DNA of 64,000 nucleotides, taken from NCBI RefSeq assembly GCF_014648475.1, contig NZ_BMRE01000025.1, positions 1-64,000 of the forward strand, in the 5' to 3' direction. Source of the DNA: Lentzea flava. Lineage in GTDB: Bacteria; Actinomycetota; Actinomycetes; Mycobacteriales; Pseudonocardiaceae. This document shows positions 8,504 to 18,500 of this stretch, one piece after another. Below the pieces are notes generated by a model. It was not told the origin of the DNA, ran no database searches, and saw only the letters and a list, made by a program, of their open reading frames with translations. The number at the start of each line of letters is the position of its first letter. Within the stretch, counting starts at the first letter, position 1. A program made the translations under genes and the position numbers.

Positions 8504-9547
8504 CTATTCCTCCCATTTGAAGACTCGGGAGGCGAGGAAACCGACCACCAGAGCGAATCCGGCCAGCACCGCCGCCGGCACCGCCAGCGCCTCGACCCCC
8601 TTGCCCCGCACCAGGACGTCGAGCATGCCGTCGTTCATGTGCCGCAACGGGAACGCCTTCGACACGGCCTGCAGCCACGCGGGTGCCTGCTCGACCGGGA
8701 AGAACGTGCCGGACAGGAACGCCATCGGCAGCACGACGATGTTCGCCGCCGCCGACGCCGCTTCCTCCGTCTTGGCGAACGCCCCGACCAGCATGCCGAG
8801 CGCGAAGAACGAGATGGTTCCGAGCAGCAGCAACGGAATCGCGAGCCACCACGACCCGGACAGCTTGAGCCCGAACACCGGCAGCATCGCGATGCCGACG
8901 AAGATCCCGCCCTGCACCAGTGCGACACCCGTGCTGACCAGCAACCGCGACGACAGCACGGAGGTCGCCGACACGGGCGCGAGCCGGATCCGCCGCAGGA
9001 CCTGCTTGCGCCGCCACGACACCAGCGTCAGCGCGGACCCGAACACCGCGGACACCGCCACACCCCACGACAGGATGCCCGGCGTCAGGAACTGGATCGG
9101 TTTGAGGGAGGCGTCCTCGACCTTCTCCGCGGAGAACGTGAACCGCGGTGGCTGGCCGGTCGCCGCGACGTTCGCCTTGTCCACGAACCCGTTCACGATC
9201 CCGAGCACCGTCGCGGACTTGACCTGGTCGCTCTGCGCGAACCGGACTTCGAGCTGCTGACCGCGCACGATCAGCGCCGCGGGCAGGTCGCCATCCTTCA
9301 CCTTCTGCACGGCCGCGTCGACGTCGTCGTACTGCTCCAGCTCCAGCACACCGCTGTCCCGCAGAGCGCTGACGACCTGGCCGTCGCCGACCACCGCGAT
9401 CCTGGTCTTGTCGGCGCCGACGTCGCGCAGGATCAGACCGAAGATCACCAGGAACATCAGCGGGAACAGGAAGGTGAAGAACAGCGTCACCTTGTCCCGG
9501 ACGAACCCCTTGAGCATCGCCAGCGAGAGCGTCCTGAACGCGGTCAT
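8504..9547 (-). CDS. ABC-2 type transporter permease
   Basis: A 347-residue membrane subunit with an N-terminal TM anchor (TLFFTFLFPLMFLVIFGLI), an extracytoplasmic loop of about 150 residues (KTRIAVVGDGQVVSAL, QLEVRFAQS) and five or so C-terminal TM segments including SFFALGMLVGAFA and PLRHMNDGMLDVL, as in DrrB/YhgE-like exporters. ATG 9547 overlaps the stop of the ATPase gene (ATGA), so the two are translated together. Probable export of a hydrophobic molecule or drug. The substrate is unknown. Confidence 0.85.
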   Translation of the reverse strand: MTAFRTLSLAMLKGFVRDKVTLFFTFLFPLMFLVIFGLILRDVGADKTRIAVVGDGQVVSALRDSGVLELEQYDDVDAAVQKVKDGDLPAALIVRGQQLEVRFAQSDQVKSATVLGIVNGFVDKANVAATGQPPRFTFSAEKVEDASLKPIQFLTPGILSWGVAVSAVFGSALTLVSWRRKQVLRRIRLAPVSATSVLSSRLLVSTGVALVQGGIFVGIAMLPVFGLKLSGSWWLAIPLLLLGTISFFALGMLVGAFAKTEEAASAAANIVVLPMAFLSGTFFPVEQAPAWLQAVSKAFPLRHMNDGMLDVLVRGKGVEALAVPAAVLAGFALVVGFLASRVFKWEE

Positions 9548-10455
9548 GCGCGGTACTCCCGTCCGGTCAGGTTGAGGAAGACGTCCTCGAGGGTGGCCGT
9601 GCGGACCTGCAGGCCGTCCAGCGCACCGCGTTCGGCCAGCGCGGACAGCACGGGAGCCGGTTGACGGGTGGAGATCGTGAGCGTCACCTCGTTCTCGTGC
9701 GCTTCCTCGACACCGTCCAGCGCGGACGCGTCCACAACGGACAGAACGCCCTTCTGCACCATCACGTGGGTCGGCGCGTCGAGGCCGCGCACCAGCACCG
9801 CGGGCGGGTCGAGCGCGAGGATCCTGCCCTCGTCCATGATGGCCACGCGGTCGCAGAGGATCTCGGCCTCGTCGAGGTAGTGCGTGGTGTAGACGATGGT
9901 CTTGCCGCGTTCCCTGATCGCGCGCAGCACGTCCCAGAGGTTGCGGCGCGCCTGCGGGTCGAGCGCGGCGGTCGGTTCGTCGAGGAACACGACGTCCGGG
10001 TCGTGCACCAGGGCGCACGCGATCGAGAGCCGCTGGCGCTGGCCGCCGGAGAGCTTGTTCTCCTGCTCGTTCGCCTTGTCCGCGAGGCCGACGAGCTCGA
10101 GCATGTCCGCGGCCGTGCCGGGGCTCACGCCGTAGAGCGAGCCGAACGTCTGCAGCTGCTCCTTCGCGGTCAGCTTCTCGAAGAACGACGACGCCTGCAG
10201 CTGCACACCGATGCGCGGCAACAGCTTCACGTTGCGCGGCCACGGACTCTCGCCCAGCAGCCGCACCTCGCCGCTGTCCGGCTCGCGCAGCCCCTCGATG
10301 ATCTCCAGCGTGGTGGTCTTGCCGGCACCGTTGGGCCCCAGGATGCCGAAGAACTCGCCCTCCGCCACGGTGAACGAGACACCGTCGACCGCCTTCAGCT
10401 CGCCGTAGCTCTTGCGGATGTCCCGCACCACGACCGCCGGACGTTCCTCTGTCAT
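9544..10455 (-). CDS. ABC transporter ATP-binding protein (DrrA-like)
   Basis: A 303-residue ATPase with Walker A GPNGAGKTTT, signature LSGGQRQRL, Walker B VVFLDEPTAAL and switch His in YTTHYLDEAE. About 80 extra C-terminal residues (TISTRQPAPVLSALAERG, ATLEDVFLNLTGREYR) resemble the regulatory tail of DrrA-type drug-export ATPases. It forms a two-gene operon with the downstream permease. The transported substrate is unknown. Confidence 0.9.
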   Translation of the reverse strand: MTEERPAVVVRDIRKSYGELKAVDGVSFTVAEGEFFGILGPNGAGKTTTLEIIEGLREPDSGEVRLLGESPWPRNVKLLPRIGVQLQASSFFEKLTAKEQLQTFGSLYGVSPGTAADMLELVGLADKANEQENKLSGGQRQRLSIACALVHDPDVVFLDEPTAALDPQARRNLWDVLRAIRERGKTIVYTTHYLDEAEILCDRVAIMDEGRILALDPPAVLVRGLDAPTHVMVQKGVLSVVDASALDGVEEAHENEVTLTISTRQPAPVLSALAERGALDGLQVRTATLEDVFLNLTGREYRA

Positions 10456-10532
10456 AGGCGCGACGTTAGGTCAGCGCGGACCGGTCCACGTGGTGAAACG
10501 ACGAAAGTCGGCGCGAAGTCGAGACGTTCGGC

Positions 10533-11327
10533 TCAGCACCCCACGACCAGCAGCGGACATTCCGTGTAGACGTCGTTGAGTCGCCGCAGCGCCGCGGCGA
10601 ACTGCTCGAACCTGGCGCGCGGTGCGGCGGCGCGGACGTCGCTGATCACCTGCCAGAGGTACTGGTGCTCGGTGATCTCCACGATCGGCGGCGACGGTTC
10701 CTCACCTACGTCGGAGGCGAACGCGAGGGCGACCGTCGCGGCGCGCAGGCAGGCCGTCGCGAGTGTCACGCAGTCCTCGACCAGTGTGCGGTCGTCCTGG
10801 GCGCGCACCACGCCGGACACCGCGAACCGCACCGCCTGCATCAGCACGAGGTACAGGCGGTGACCTGCCTGCTTGCGTTCGTGCGGCAGGTACTCGGTGC
10901 CGGGACCGGCGGTCACGACGGTCATGCCGACCTGCGGGCGGCGCAGCACGTGGTCGAAGAGCGCGGTCGGCGCCCAGAGCATCGTGCGCCAGGCGTCCTC
11001 GCTGATCGAGGTACCCATCCTGGCCGCGTTCTCGAGCACGTCGAGGTAGGCGATCAGGATGCTGGACAGGAACACCCCGCCGCGGTCGCCGCCGACCCGC
11101 ACGACGCCGAAGCGCTCGTCGTGACGCGCGTCACCACCGTCGAAGCCGGGCTTCCACTCGATCACGTCGCTGCTCGCGAGCACCACGCGGGCGAGCCGCT
11201 GGTGCACCGGCGACGCCGAGAGCACCGTGTCGTCCAACCCCATCTGGACGAACATGGACGCAGCGTGCTGCAACGACTCACGTCTGTGCGGCACGAGGTC
11301 GGGGTGCAGCAGCCGGAAAGGTTCCAC
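10533..11327 (-). CDS. Hypothetical protein, unrecognised family
   Basis: A 264-residue, mostly helical, apparently soluble protein with no signal peptide and no motif I recognise. Segments include GVFLSSILIAYLDVLENAARM and HERKQAGHRLYLVLMQAVRFAVSG. Its GTG start has a strong GGGAGGGGG ribosome-binding site. It ends 77 bp after the ABC ATPase start on the same strand and stands alone. Coding is supported by length, RBS and GC3 pattern rather than homology. Confidence 0.6.
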   Translation of the reverse strand: MEPFRLLHPDLVPHRRESLQHAASMFVQMGLDDTVLSASPVHQRLARVVLASSDVIEWKPGFDGGDARHDERFGVVRVGGDRGGVFLSSILIAYLDVLENAARMGTSISEDAWRTMLWAPTALFDHVLRRPQVGMTVVTAGPGTEYLPHERKQAGHRLYLVLMQAVRFAVSGVVRAQDDRTLVEDCVTLATACLRAATVALAFASDVGEEPSPPIVEITEHQYLWQVISDVRAAAPRARFEQFAAALRRLNDVYTECPLLVVGC

Positions 11328-11424
11328 GTGTCCCCCTCCCCTCCGTTGGTTGTACCCACAATGAACGGCAGGGAGCGTGAAGTCATCCGGATGAACCGCA
11401 GCGTTACGTCTCAGTTGGAACGTG

Positions 11425-13671
11425 TCAGTTCTGCTGGGCCCACGCGACGAGCTGGGCGCGAGTCGAAAGATTCAACGCCGTTTTCACGTTGTGCACGTGG
11501 GATTCCACGGTCCGGTGCGAGATCCCCAGCTTCGCGGCGACCTGGACGTTGGTCATGCCCTGCGCCACCAGCTCGACGACCATCCGCTGCCGGTCGCTCA
11601 GCACCGCGGGGCGCACGATCTCCTTGTCCAGCGCGGTTTCCACCGCATGACGAACATCCATCGCCCGCCCCGCGCTCACCGCCCGCGTGAAAGCCGCACG
11701 GGACAAGGCTTCCCGCGCGACGTCCAGCGCGGCGTCCACCTTCCGCCGCCACCACGGCTGCGCCGACACGACCCACGTCGTGCGCATCTGTTCGCACGCC
11801 ACCAGCAACCGCACGCCGAGCTCGTGCCGTCCGGACAGGACGGCGACCACCGCGCGGCCTTCGACCGACTCCAGCGCCGCTCGTGGCACGTGCGCCGACA
11901 TCCGCACACCGTCGGCGAACCGCGCGCCCGCGGCGGCCAGATCACCCTGTTCCAGGGCGATGCAGCCCCACGTGTGCACGGCGATGGCAACGATGTCCGC
12001 CCGCGCGTGCGCCTTCAGCACCGGCAGCGAGTCCTCGATCAGCGCGCCCGCCTCGTCGACCGAGCCGGTGTTGAGCAGGCACCAGCCGAGGTTCTGCCGC
12101 GACACGGCCACGCTCACCTCGTTGCCGTTCCGCACGCCGTACTCGATCGACTGGCGCAGCGCCCATGCGGTGTTCGGCACATCGGCCATGCCGTCGTAAG
12201 CGCCCGCCAACGTGCGGTAGAGGCGGCACATGATCTCCTGCTGCCCACCGGCCTGCGCGGTCTCGACCGCCTCCGACGCGAACTTCACCGCCTCGTCGTG
12301 CCGGCCCTCGTGTCCCGCCAGCAGCGACGCGTACTCCAGCGCGAGGATCCGGTAGCGCGCGTCGGCGGGCGTCTGGTCCAGCACCTGCATCAGCACCGCG
12401 CCCGCCTCGGCGAAGTAACCGCGGTCGAAGCACACCCGCAGCACCATCGTGGCGAGCATCAGGCGTCGTTCGTCGTGCGGCGCCACCAGATGGGCGAACG
12501 CGTACACCGCGTTGTCGTACTCCTGGTGCAGCGCCTTCACCTGCTCCGGCGCCAGAATCGACGACGCGACACCGGGTTCCCCCAGCCCGCAGAGCCACTC
12601 CACGATCCGTTCGGCCGTCACGCCCCACTCGTCGTGCTCTCGCAGGCGTTCCTCCGCGTAGAGGCGCACCGACTCGAGCATCCGGAAGCGGCCGTCGTTC
12701 TCCCGCACCACCAACGACTTCGCCTGCAACGCCGTGAGCAGGCCGATCACCGGCCCGCCCTGCACGACCCCGGCGATGTCGAGGCCGAACCCGCCCGGCA
12801 GCAGCGCGAGCCGGCGGAAGAGCTCCTTCTCGTACTTGGTCAGCAGGTCGTGGCTCCACGCGACGGCCGCGCGCAGGCTGCGGTGCCGCGTCTGGTCACC
12901 GGCGTCGCTGAGCAGATCCAGCCGCTGGTCGAGGCGGTCCCCGAGCTCCGACAACGGCACCGATCGGGAGACCTCCGCTGCCAGTTCCACCGCGAGCGGC
13001 AGCCCGTCCAGCCGCGCGCAGACGGCCGCGATCGCGTCCTGGTCACCCTGCACCCCTGCGCGTTCGACGAAGAGCCGGACGGCGTCGGAGTCCATGCCGT
13101 GCACCGGGTAGACGGCCTCACCGACGGCCCGCAACGCCTCCCGGCTGGTCGCCAGCACCTGCACGTTCGGACAGCGCGACAACAGCGCGTCGACGACGTC
13201 ACAGCACTCCTCGACGAGGTGCTCGCAGTTGTCGACGAGCAGCAGGATCCTGCGGTTGCCCAGCTCCGCGAGCAACGTCGTCCGCAGCGCGACACCCGCG
13301 TGCTGGTACACCCCGACGGCTTCCGCGAACGCCTGCACCACCTGGTCAGGACGGCTCAGCCGGCCCAGCTCGACCGAGCGGACCTCGATCTTCCTGGTCC
13401 GCCTGGCGAGCTCGACCGCGAGCCGCGTCTTGCCCACCCCGGCCGGCCCGACGAGCGTGAGCAGCCTGTGCTCGCGCAGCAACGAGAGCAGCTCGGCCAG
13501 CTCTGTTTCCCTGCCGACGAACGCGTCGTCGTAACGGGGCAGCTCGGCGACCACAGTGGACGTACCGGCGGAGCGCTGACGGTAGGCACGCTGACGGCAC
13601 GCGTTCGAGCAGTACCGCGCCCGCGACGGCAGGGGCGCGAATTCCGTGCCACAGCTCGCGCAGGTGCCCAT
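11425..13671 (-). CDS. Large NTPase regulator with N-terminal zinc ribbon and C-terminal LuxR HTH
   Basis: A 748-residue regulator. Residues 1-27 are a treble-clef/zinc-ribbon-like segment (CASCG ... RYCSNACRQRAYRQR). An AAA/NB-ARC domain follows (P-loop GPAGVGKTRLA, Walker B ILLLVDNCEHL, sensor VLATSREALR), then a long TPR-like helical region. A GerE/LuxR HTH closes the protein (LSDRQRMVVELVAQGMTN, VAAKLGISHRTVESHVHN). It looks like a signal-integrating activator, adjacent to and co-directional with the GH92 gene. A CxxC ribbon on this architecture is common in actinomycetes. The ligand is unknown. Confidence 0.85.
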   Translation of the reverse strand: MGTCASCGTEFAPLPSRARYCSNACRQRAYRQRSAGTSTVVAELPRYDDAFVGRETELAELLSLLREHRLLTLVGPAGVGKTRLAVELARRTRKIEVRSVELGRLSRPDQVVQAFAEAVGVYQHAGVALRTTLLAELGNRRILLLVDNCEHLVEECCDVVDALLSRCPNVQVLATSREALRAVGEAVYPVHGMDSDAVRLFVERAGVQGDQDAIAAVCARLDGLPLAVELAAEVSRSVPLSELGDRLDQRLDLLSDAGDQTRHRSLRAAVAWSHDLLTKYEKELFRRLALLPGGFGLDIAGVVQGGPVIGLLTALQAKSLVVRENDGRFRMLESVRLYAEERLREHDEWGVTAERIVEWLCGLGEPGVASSILAPEQVKALHQEYDNAVYAFAHLVAPHDERRLMLATMVLRVCFDRGYFAEAGAVLMQVLDQTPADARYRILALEYASLLAGHEGRHDEAVKFASEAVETAQAGGQQEIMCRLYRTLAGAYDGMADVPNTAWALRQSIEYGVRNGNEVSVAVSRQNLGWCLLNTGSVDEAGALIEDSLPVLKAHARADIVAIAVHTWGCIALEQGDLAAAGARFADGVRMSAHVPRAALESVEGRAVVAVLSGRHELGVRLLVACEQMRTTWVVSAQPWWRRKVDAALDVAREALSRAAFTRAVSAGRAMDVRHAVETALDKEIVRPAVLSDRQRMVVELVAQGMTNVQVAAKLGISHRTVESHVHNVKTALNLSTRAQLVAWAQQN

Positions 13672-13699
13672 CAGACGAGCCTACGACCGTTTCGGCGTC

Positions 13700-15916
13700 T
13701 CAATTGGAAAGTGTGTGGAGGTCGACCTCGAGCGTGGTCCCCGAGCGCAGCTCCGCCAGCTCGATCCGATCTTTGTTCCGGCTGAGCCACCCGCTCCTGA
13801 TCCGCTCCACCACCTGTGTCTTCCCGGTGTCCGCGGCCTCCGCCTTGATCACGATGTCCTTGCCGTTCTCCAGGTGGACCACAGCACGCCGGAACCGGGG
13901 CGCGTGCGGCACGAACTCCCCCGTGCCCGGCACCGCGGGATACATCCCGAGCACGCTGAACACGTACCAGGCCGACATCGTGCCGAGGTCGTCGTTGCCC
14001 GTGACACCACCGGGTCCGTTGACGAACAACGTCTGCGCTGCCCGCACCACCACCGAGGTCTTCTCGGGCTTGCCGATCAACGCGTACATCCACGGCACGT
14101 GCAGGTCGGGTTCGTTGTTCGGGTTGTACCGGAACTGGTTGTAGTAGTCGTACGGCCCGACAACCCACTTCTCCCGCACGGTCCGCTTCGGGTCGACGAG
14201 CAGATCGGCGTAGGCGAAGAAGTCGTCGAGCCGCGCCTCTGCCGCCGCCTTGCCACCGAGCGCCGTGATCAGCCCGCTGACGTCGTGCTGGGCAAGCCAC
14301 TGGTACTGCCAGGCCGTGCCTTCGTGGAACCCCTCCGGCCCCTGGGGGTTGAACGGGCTGAGCCACGCCCCGCTCTGCAGCTTGGGCCGCGGAAACCCGG
14401 TGAACCCGCGGTCGGTGACGCTGTGGTCCCAGAGGTTGCGGTGGTTGAGCCCTCGCTTGCGAAGCCGTTCCGCGTCTTCCTTGTGCCCCAGCTCCTCGGC
14501 CATGATCGCCAGCGTCGCGTCGGCCAGTGCGTACTCCAGCGTCGCCGACGCTCCGTGGTGCGGGTCGGTGTCCTGTCCCTTCTTGGGAAAACGCTTGTCG
14601 TACTGGACGAAACCCTTGGCCAGGTAGTTCGGGTTGCCCGACCGTCCCTGGAACCGCGAGCTCTCCGGCGGAATCCCGTCGACGTTCTGCACCAGCGCCC
14701 GGTACGCCTGTTCCTCCAAGCCCTTGAGGTGCCCGAAGCGCCACAGGTCCACCAGGAACGGCGTGACCGGATCACCGGTCATGCAGTTGGTCTCCTGGTT
14801 CGCGAACGCCCAGCGCGGCAGCCACCCGCCCTGCTCGTGAATCGCGAGGACACTCCTGGCGATGTCCTTCGACCGCTGGGTGCGGATCAACGACAGCAAC
14901 TGGTTGTGCGCCCGGTAGGTGTCCCAGAGCGAGAAGTACTCGTAGTACGTCCAGCCGTCGGTGTGGTGGATCTGGTTGTCGAAGCCGCGATACCGGCCGT
15001 CGACGTCGCTGCCCGTCAACGGCTGCAGCAGCACGTGGTAGAGCGCGGTGTAGAAAACCGCGCGCTCGTCCCAGTCCTCCGTCTCGATCTCGATGCAGCA
15101 GAGCTCCTGGCGCCAGGCGTCCTGGGCCTCGTTGCGGAGTTCGTCGAACGACTTGCCCGCGATTTCGGTCTCCAGGTTGGTGGTCGCGCCTTGTCCGTCC
15201 ACTTGGGACAGTGCCGTGGCCGCGGTGACCGGTCCCGGCTCGAACGTGACCCACGCGCCCCGTAGCCCGGCACCGCCGGCGGATTCCCGTTGCCCCGGCT
15301 TGGCTCCGCTCGGCGACCACGTGCCGAACTCCGCGAAGGGGCGGTCGAACCTGGTGGTGAAGCAGGTGACGTACGGTCGGCCACCGCAGAACGCCTGCGT
15401 CTCCACGGTTCCGGTGATCGTGCGGTCGTCGACGACCCTGATGCTGCTCGCCGACACCGGTTCCTTGTCGTTGGCCTGGCCGACGTTGACGAGCAGCGTG
15501 CCCTTGGCACCACTGGGAAACGTGTAGCGCTCGACCCCCGCGCGCGTGGTCGCGGTGCACTCGACCGTGATGTCGCGATCGAGCTTGACCTTGTAGTAAC
15601 CGGGCTTGCCGATCTCACCGTCGTGCGTGTACCTGGCGCCGTACCGCTTGTGGTCGAAACTGCCGGGGAGCTGCGTGACCGGGAGGATCGGGACCAGGCC
15701 GCCCTGCTCCCAGCACCCGGCGCCGGACAGGAAGAAGTGGCCGAAGCCGCGGATCACCTGGTCGTCGTAGCGGTAGCCGGCGTAGTGCGAGCCAACCGGG
15801 CTGGAATGGGCCTTGCCGAACGGCATGGACGCTCCGGGGAACGTGTTGCCCTCGTCCTTTGTGCCGATGAACGTGTTGACCGACTCAATGGGATCCAGTG
15901 CGTCCACGGGTTTCAC
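13700..15916 (-). CDS. GH92 family alpha-mannosidase
   Basis: A 738-residue glycoside hydrolase family 92 enzyme, a Ca-dependent exo-alpha-mannosidase class. Family signatures are VNTFIGTKDEGNTFPGA and PFGKAHSSPVG at the N-terminus, YYEYFSLWDTYRAHNQLL, then NEPDLHVPW and GNDDLGTMSAWYVFSVLGMYP, which carry the catalytic acid/base regions. GTG 15916 is 4 bp from the stop of the STAND gene upstream. Unusually no signal peptide is present: the protein starts MKPVDALDPIESVN, only a few residues before the fold. It either acts on imported oligomannosides or the true start is elsewhere. It sits close to the GH47/mannose locus. Confidence 0.9.
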   Translation of the reverse strand: MKPVDALDPIESVNTFIGTKDEGNTFPGASMPFGKAHSSPVGSHYAGYRYDDQVIRGFGHFFLSGAGCWEQGGLVPILPVTQLPGSFDHKRYGARYTHDGEIGKPGYYKVKLDRDITVECTATTRAGVERYTFPSGAKGTLLVNVGQANDKEPVSASSIRVVDDRTITGTVETQAFCGGRPYVTCFTTRFDRPFAEFGTWSPSGAKPGQRESAGGAGLRGAWVTFEPGPVTAATALSQVDGQGATTNLETEIAGKSFDELRNEAQDAWRQELCCIEIETEDWDERAVFYTALYHVLLQPLTGSDVDGRYRGFDNQIHHTDGWTYYEYFSLWDTYRAHNQLLSLIRTQRSKDIARSVLAIHEQGGWLPRWAFANQETNCMTGDPVTPFLVDLWRFGHLKGLEEQAYRALVQNVDGIPPESSRFQGRSGNPNYLAKGFVQYDKRFPKKGQDTDPHHGASATLEYALADATLAIMAEELGHKEDAERLRKRGLNHRNLWDHSVTDRGFTGFPRPKLQSGAWLSPFNPQGPEGFHEGTAWQYQWLAQHDVSGLITALGGKAAAEARLDDFFAYADLLVDPKRTVREKWVVGPYDYYNQFRYNPNNEPDLHVPWMYALIGKPEKTSVVVRAAQTLFVNGPGGVTGNDDLGTMSAWYVFSVLGMYPAVPGTGEFVPHAPRFRRAVVHLENGKDIVIKAEAADTGKTQVVERIRSGWLSRNKDRIELAELRSGTTLEVDLHTLSN

Positions 15917-15920
15917 CTAA

Positions 15921-18500
15921 TCAGGTTCTCCCCCAGTCGGCCAGAAGAGCGGCCGCTTCGCGGGTGTACGGATGGTCTTCGTCCTGGACCGCGCGCATTT
16001 CGGCGAGCACCGCCGTCAGCTCCGCGACCGCACCCTCGGTGTCGCCGCCGCGATGACGCAGTTCGGCGCGCTGGCGGCGCAGGCGCAGCGCGCGCGGGTG
16101 CGTGGCGCCCAGCACCTCGCCGAGCACGTGCTCCAGTTCGTCGAGCTCGGCGATGCCACCGGCGGGGTCCTCGCCGACGCCCAGCCAGTAGGCCCGCGCG
16201 ACACGGGCGATCAGCGTCGTCGGGTTGCGCGGGCCGACCGCCGTCGCGCTGTCCTCCGCGACGACGGAGAACTCCTCGACCGCCTCCGGCAGCTGGCCGG
16301 CGAGGCCGCGCCAGTACGCGAGGTTGTGCCGGGCGATCAGGGTCTCGTTGTGCAGCCGGCCGAGCACCACCTCCATGTCCGCGGTCGCGGCCAGATAAGC
16401 CTCCACGGCCGCTTCCGGGGCGTCGGTCTCACCGAGCCACCTGGCCAGCTCGCTCCTGGTGATCAGCGTCTGGGGGTGCAGGGCGCCGAACCGGGCAACC
16501 AGCTCCTCGGCGAGCGCGGCGTACTCGTCGCGCGCGGACACCGGGTCGCCCGCCATGCCGCGGTACAACGCCATGTGGCGGCGGATGTAGAGGGTCGTCT
16601 GGTGGTACGGGCCGAGCGTGGCCTTGGCGTCGTCGTACAGGGCGGTCATGTCGTCGAGCGCGGTGGTCGCCGAGCCGAGCTCGAACCGCTGCCGCGCCTC
16701 GTGCATCCGCGCCAGCAGCACGTCCGGGTCGGTCGGAGCGAGCACGGGCTCGGCGTCGCTCCGGATCGCGCTCAGCGCCGCCAGTGCCGTGGTCCGGTCA
16801 CCGAGCTCGCCGGTCGCGCACGCCGACGACACCCGCAGGAAGACCACATCGGGATGCGCCGGCCCGAGCCGCGACCGGGCTGTGCGCAGCAGGTCCTCCG
16901 CGGTGTCGCGGGCCGCGGCCATGCGGCCGACGTGGTCCAGGTGCTCGACGGCGCGGCGCAGCACCGGGTGCATCCGGCCCTGCCACAGGTGCTCGCCCGC
17001 GACCCGCCGCAGTGCCTCGATGCTGGTGTGGACGGCCTCGATGTCGTGCGCGTTCTCCGCGGCCGTCCACGACTCGTCCAGCGCGTCGGCGGCGGCCTGC
17101 ACCGCCTCCGGCACCGTCGCGGCGGCCATCGCCTCGCGGATGGCCCGTTGCACCAACGCGTGCATCGCGACCACCTGCGCCTCGTGGTCGACCAGCCCGA
17201 GCCGGTGCAGGGCTCGCAACGCCATGAGCGCGTCGAGCCGCGTACCACCGATCCAGCGGCAGGCCGCGGTGGTCAGCAGGACCGCCTCCGGCACATGGCC
17301 GGGAGCGAGCAGTGAGACGAGCTCGAGCATGCGCGGCACGGTGCCGGGCTTCGCCAGGGCCTCGGCGCGCCGCGCGGCCAGCTGCCAGGTCGTGGCGACC
17401 GTGCGGTCGTAGCCGTCCGCGGGTGACGACGCCGGGAACAGGTCCGCCAGCCGCTCTCGCTCACCCTCGACGAGCTCGCGGTAGGCGGTCACCTCCATGC
17501 CCGTGTCGATGACGAACGCGGCCGCCTGCCCCAGTGCGAGCGGGAAGTGCCCCAGTGCCCGCGCGAGGCCGGCCAGCTCGGCGTCGTCCCGCGTCGCCGA
17601 ACCCAGCCGGCTGCGCAGGTAGCCCACCGACTCGGCCGGTCCGAACACGCCGACCTCGACGACCGCGACCCCCTCGCGGATCAGGCGGGCGTCGCGGCGA
17701 CGTGTCGTGATCACGCACCGGCCCCGCTCGCCCAGCGGCCACAGCCCTTCCAGGTCGGCGGGGTCGTCGACGTCGTCGAGCACGACGAGCCACGGCCGGT
17801 CCGCCGACCGCAGCCACGCGACCAGCAGGTCGGCCTGGGTGTCCTCGTCGTAGCCGTACCCGTGGCCGCCTGTCTGGTGACCTGGCCGGTCCTCACCGGC
17901 GATGACCCGCCAGGCGCGGGCGTAGGTGCTGACGACGGACTGCCGTGACGACGCGGGCACCCAGACGAACACGCCGCCGCGGGACCGGGCGCGGTGGAAC
18001 GCGGCGGCCGCGAGCTGCGACTTGCCCATGCCACCGGGACCGGTCAGCAGCACGTGGGCGTCGCCGCCGGTCAACGCGGCGTCGATCGCATCGGCGAGCT
18101 CAGGCCGTTCGCGCATGGCCACGGCATCCGTGGGCGGACGGCCGACGACCAGTTCGGCGCCCGGCTCGTCCTGTTCGGCAACGGGTGTCACGCGGTGCTG
18201 TTGCGCGGCCAGCCACATCTGTCGCCACTGCTCCACCGTCGGGCCCTGAGCACTCCCCGTGGCAGCGGCGATCGTCCGCACCAGTGCGAAGACGGGCTCG
18301 AACTGACGAGGCACGGACCGGCCGTGCAGCCACTCGCCGAGCCGGCGGGCGTTGATGCCGACCTTGCGCCCCGACGGCAGCGCGGTGGCGCTCGCGCGGC
18401 GGGCCAGCAGCTCGTCGGACACGTCCGGCACGGTGCCGCGCAACCGGCGCAGCGCTTCGGCGAACGTGGCACGAGGATCGGCCGGGGCGTGGTCGTCCAT
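15921..18500 (-). CDS. STAND NTPase with N-terminal HTH-like domain and TPR repeats
   Basis: An 859-residue protein. Residues about 10-90 resemble an actinobacterial XRE-like DNA-binding domain (FAEALRRLRG, GRKVGINARRLGEWLHGRSVP). An NB-ARC NTPase follows (P-loop GPGGMGKSQLA, Walker B WLVVLDDVDDP, CVITTRRRDARL), and the C-terminal half is TPR. ATG 18500 is preferred; GTG 18509 is in frame. It is directly upstream of GH92 (4 bp gap). A role in sensing a ligand and controlling the downstream enzyme is inferred from position only. Confidence 0.8.
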   Translation of the reverse strand: MDDHAPADPRATFAEALRRLRGTVPDVSDELLARRASATALPSGRKVGINARRLGEWLHGRSVPRQFEPVFALVRTIAAATGSAQGPTVEQWRQMWLAAQQHRVTPVAEQDEPGAELVVGRPPTDAVAMRERPELADAIDAALTGGDAHVLLTGPGGMGKSQLAAAAFHRARSRGGVFVWVPASSRQSVVSTYARAWRVIAGEDRPGHQTGGHGYGYDEDTQADLLVAWLRSADRPWLVVLDDVDDPADLEGLWPLGERGRCVITTRRRDARLIREGVAVVEVGVFGPAESVGYLRSRLGSATRDDAELAGLARALGHFPLALGQAAAFVIDTGMEVTAYRELVEGERERLADLFPASSPADGYDRTVATTWQLAARRAEALAKPGTVPRMLELVSLLAPGHVPEAVLLTTAACRWIGGTRLDALMALRALHRLGLVDHEAQVVAMHALVQRAIREAMAAATVPEAVQAAADALDESWTAAENAHDIEAVHTSIEALRRVAGEHLWQGRMHPVLRRAVEHLDHVGRMAAARDTAEDLLRTARSRLGPAHPDVVFLRVSSACATGELGDRTTALAALSAIRSDAEPVLAPTDPDVLLARMHEARQRFELGSATTALDDMTALYDDAKATLGPYHQTTLYIRRHMALYRGMAGDPVSARDEYAALAEELVARFGALHPQTLITRSELARWLGETDAPEAAVEAYLAATADMEVVLGRLHNETLIARHNLAYWRGLAGQLPEAVEEFSVVAEDSATAVGPRNPTTLIARVARAYWLGVGEDPAGGIAELDELEHVLGEVLGATHPRALRLRRQRAELRHRGGDTEGAVAELTAVLAEMRAVQDEDHPYTREAAALLADWGRT

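Noticed and set aside
10665..11690. A plus-strand open frame opposite the unknown gene at 10533-11327
   Set aside because: Shadow of the minus-strand gene, which has the strong GGGAGGGGG ribosome-binding site.
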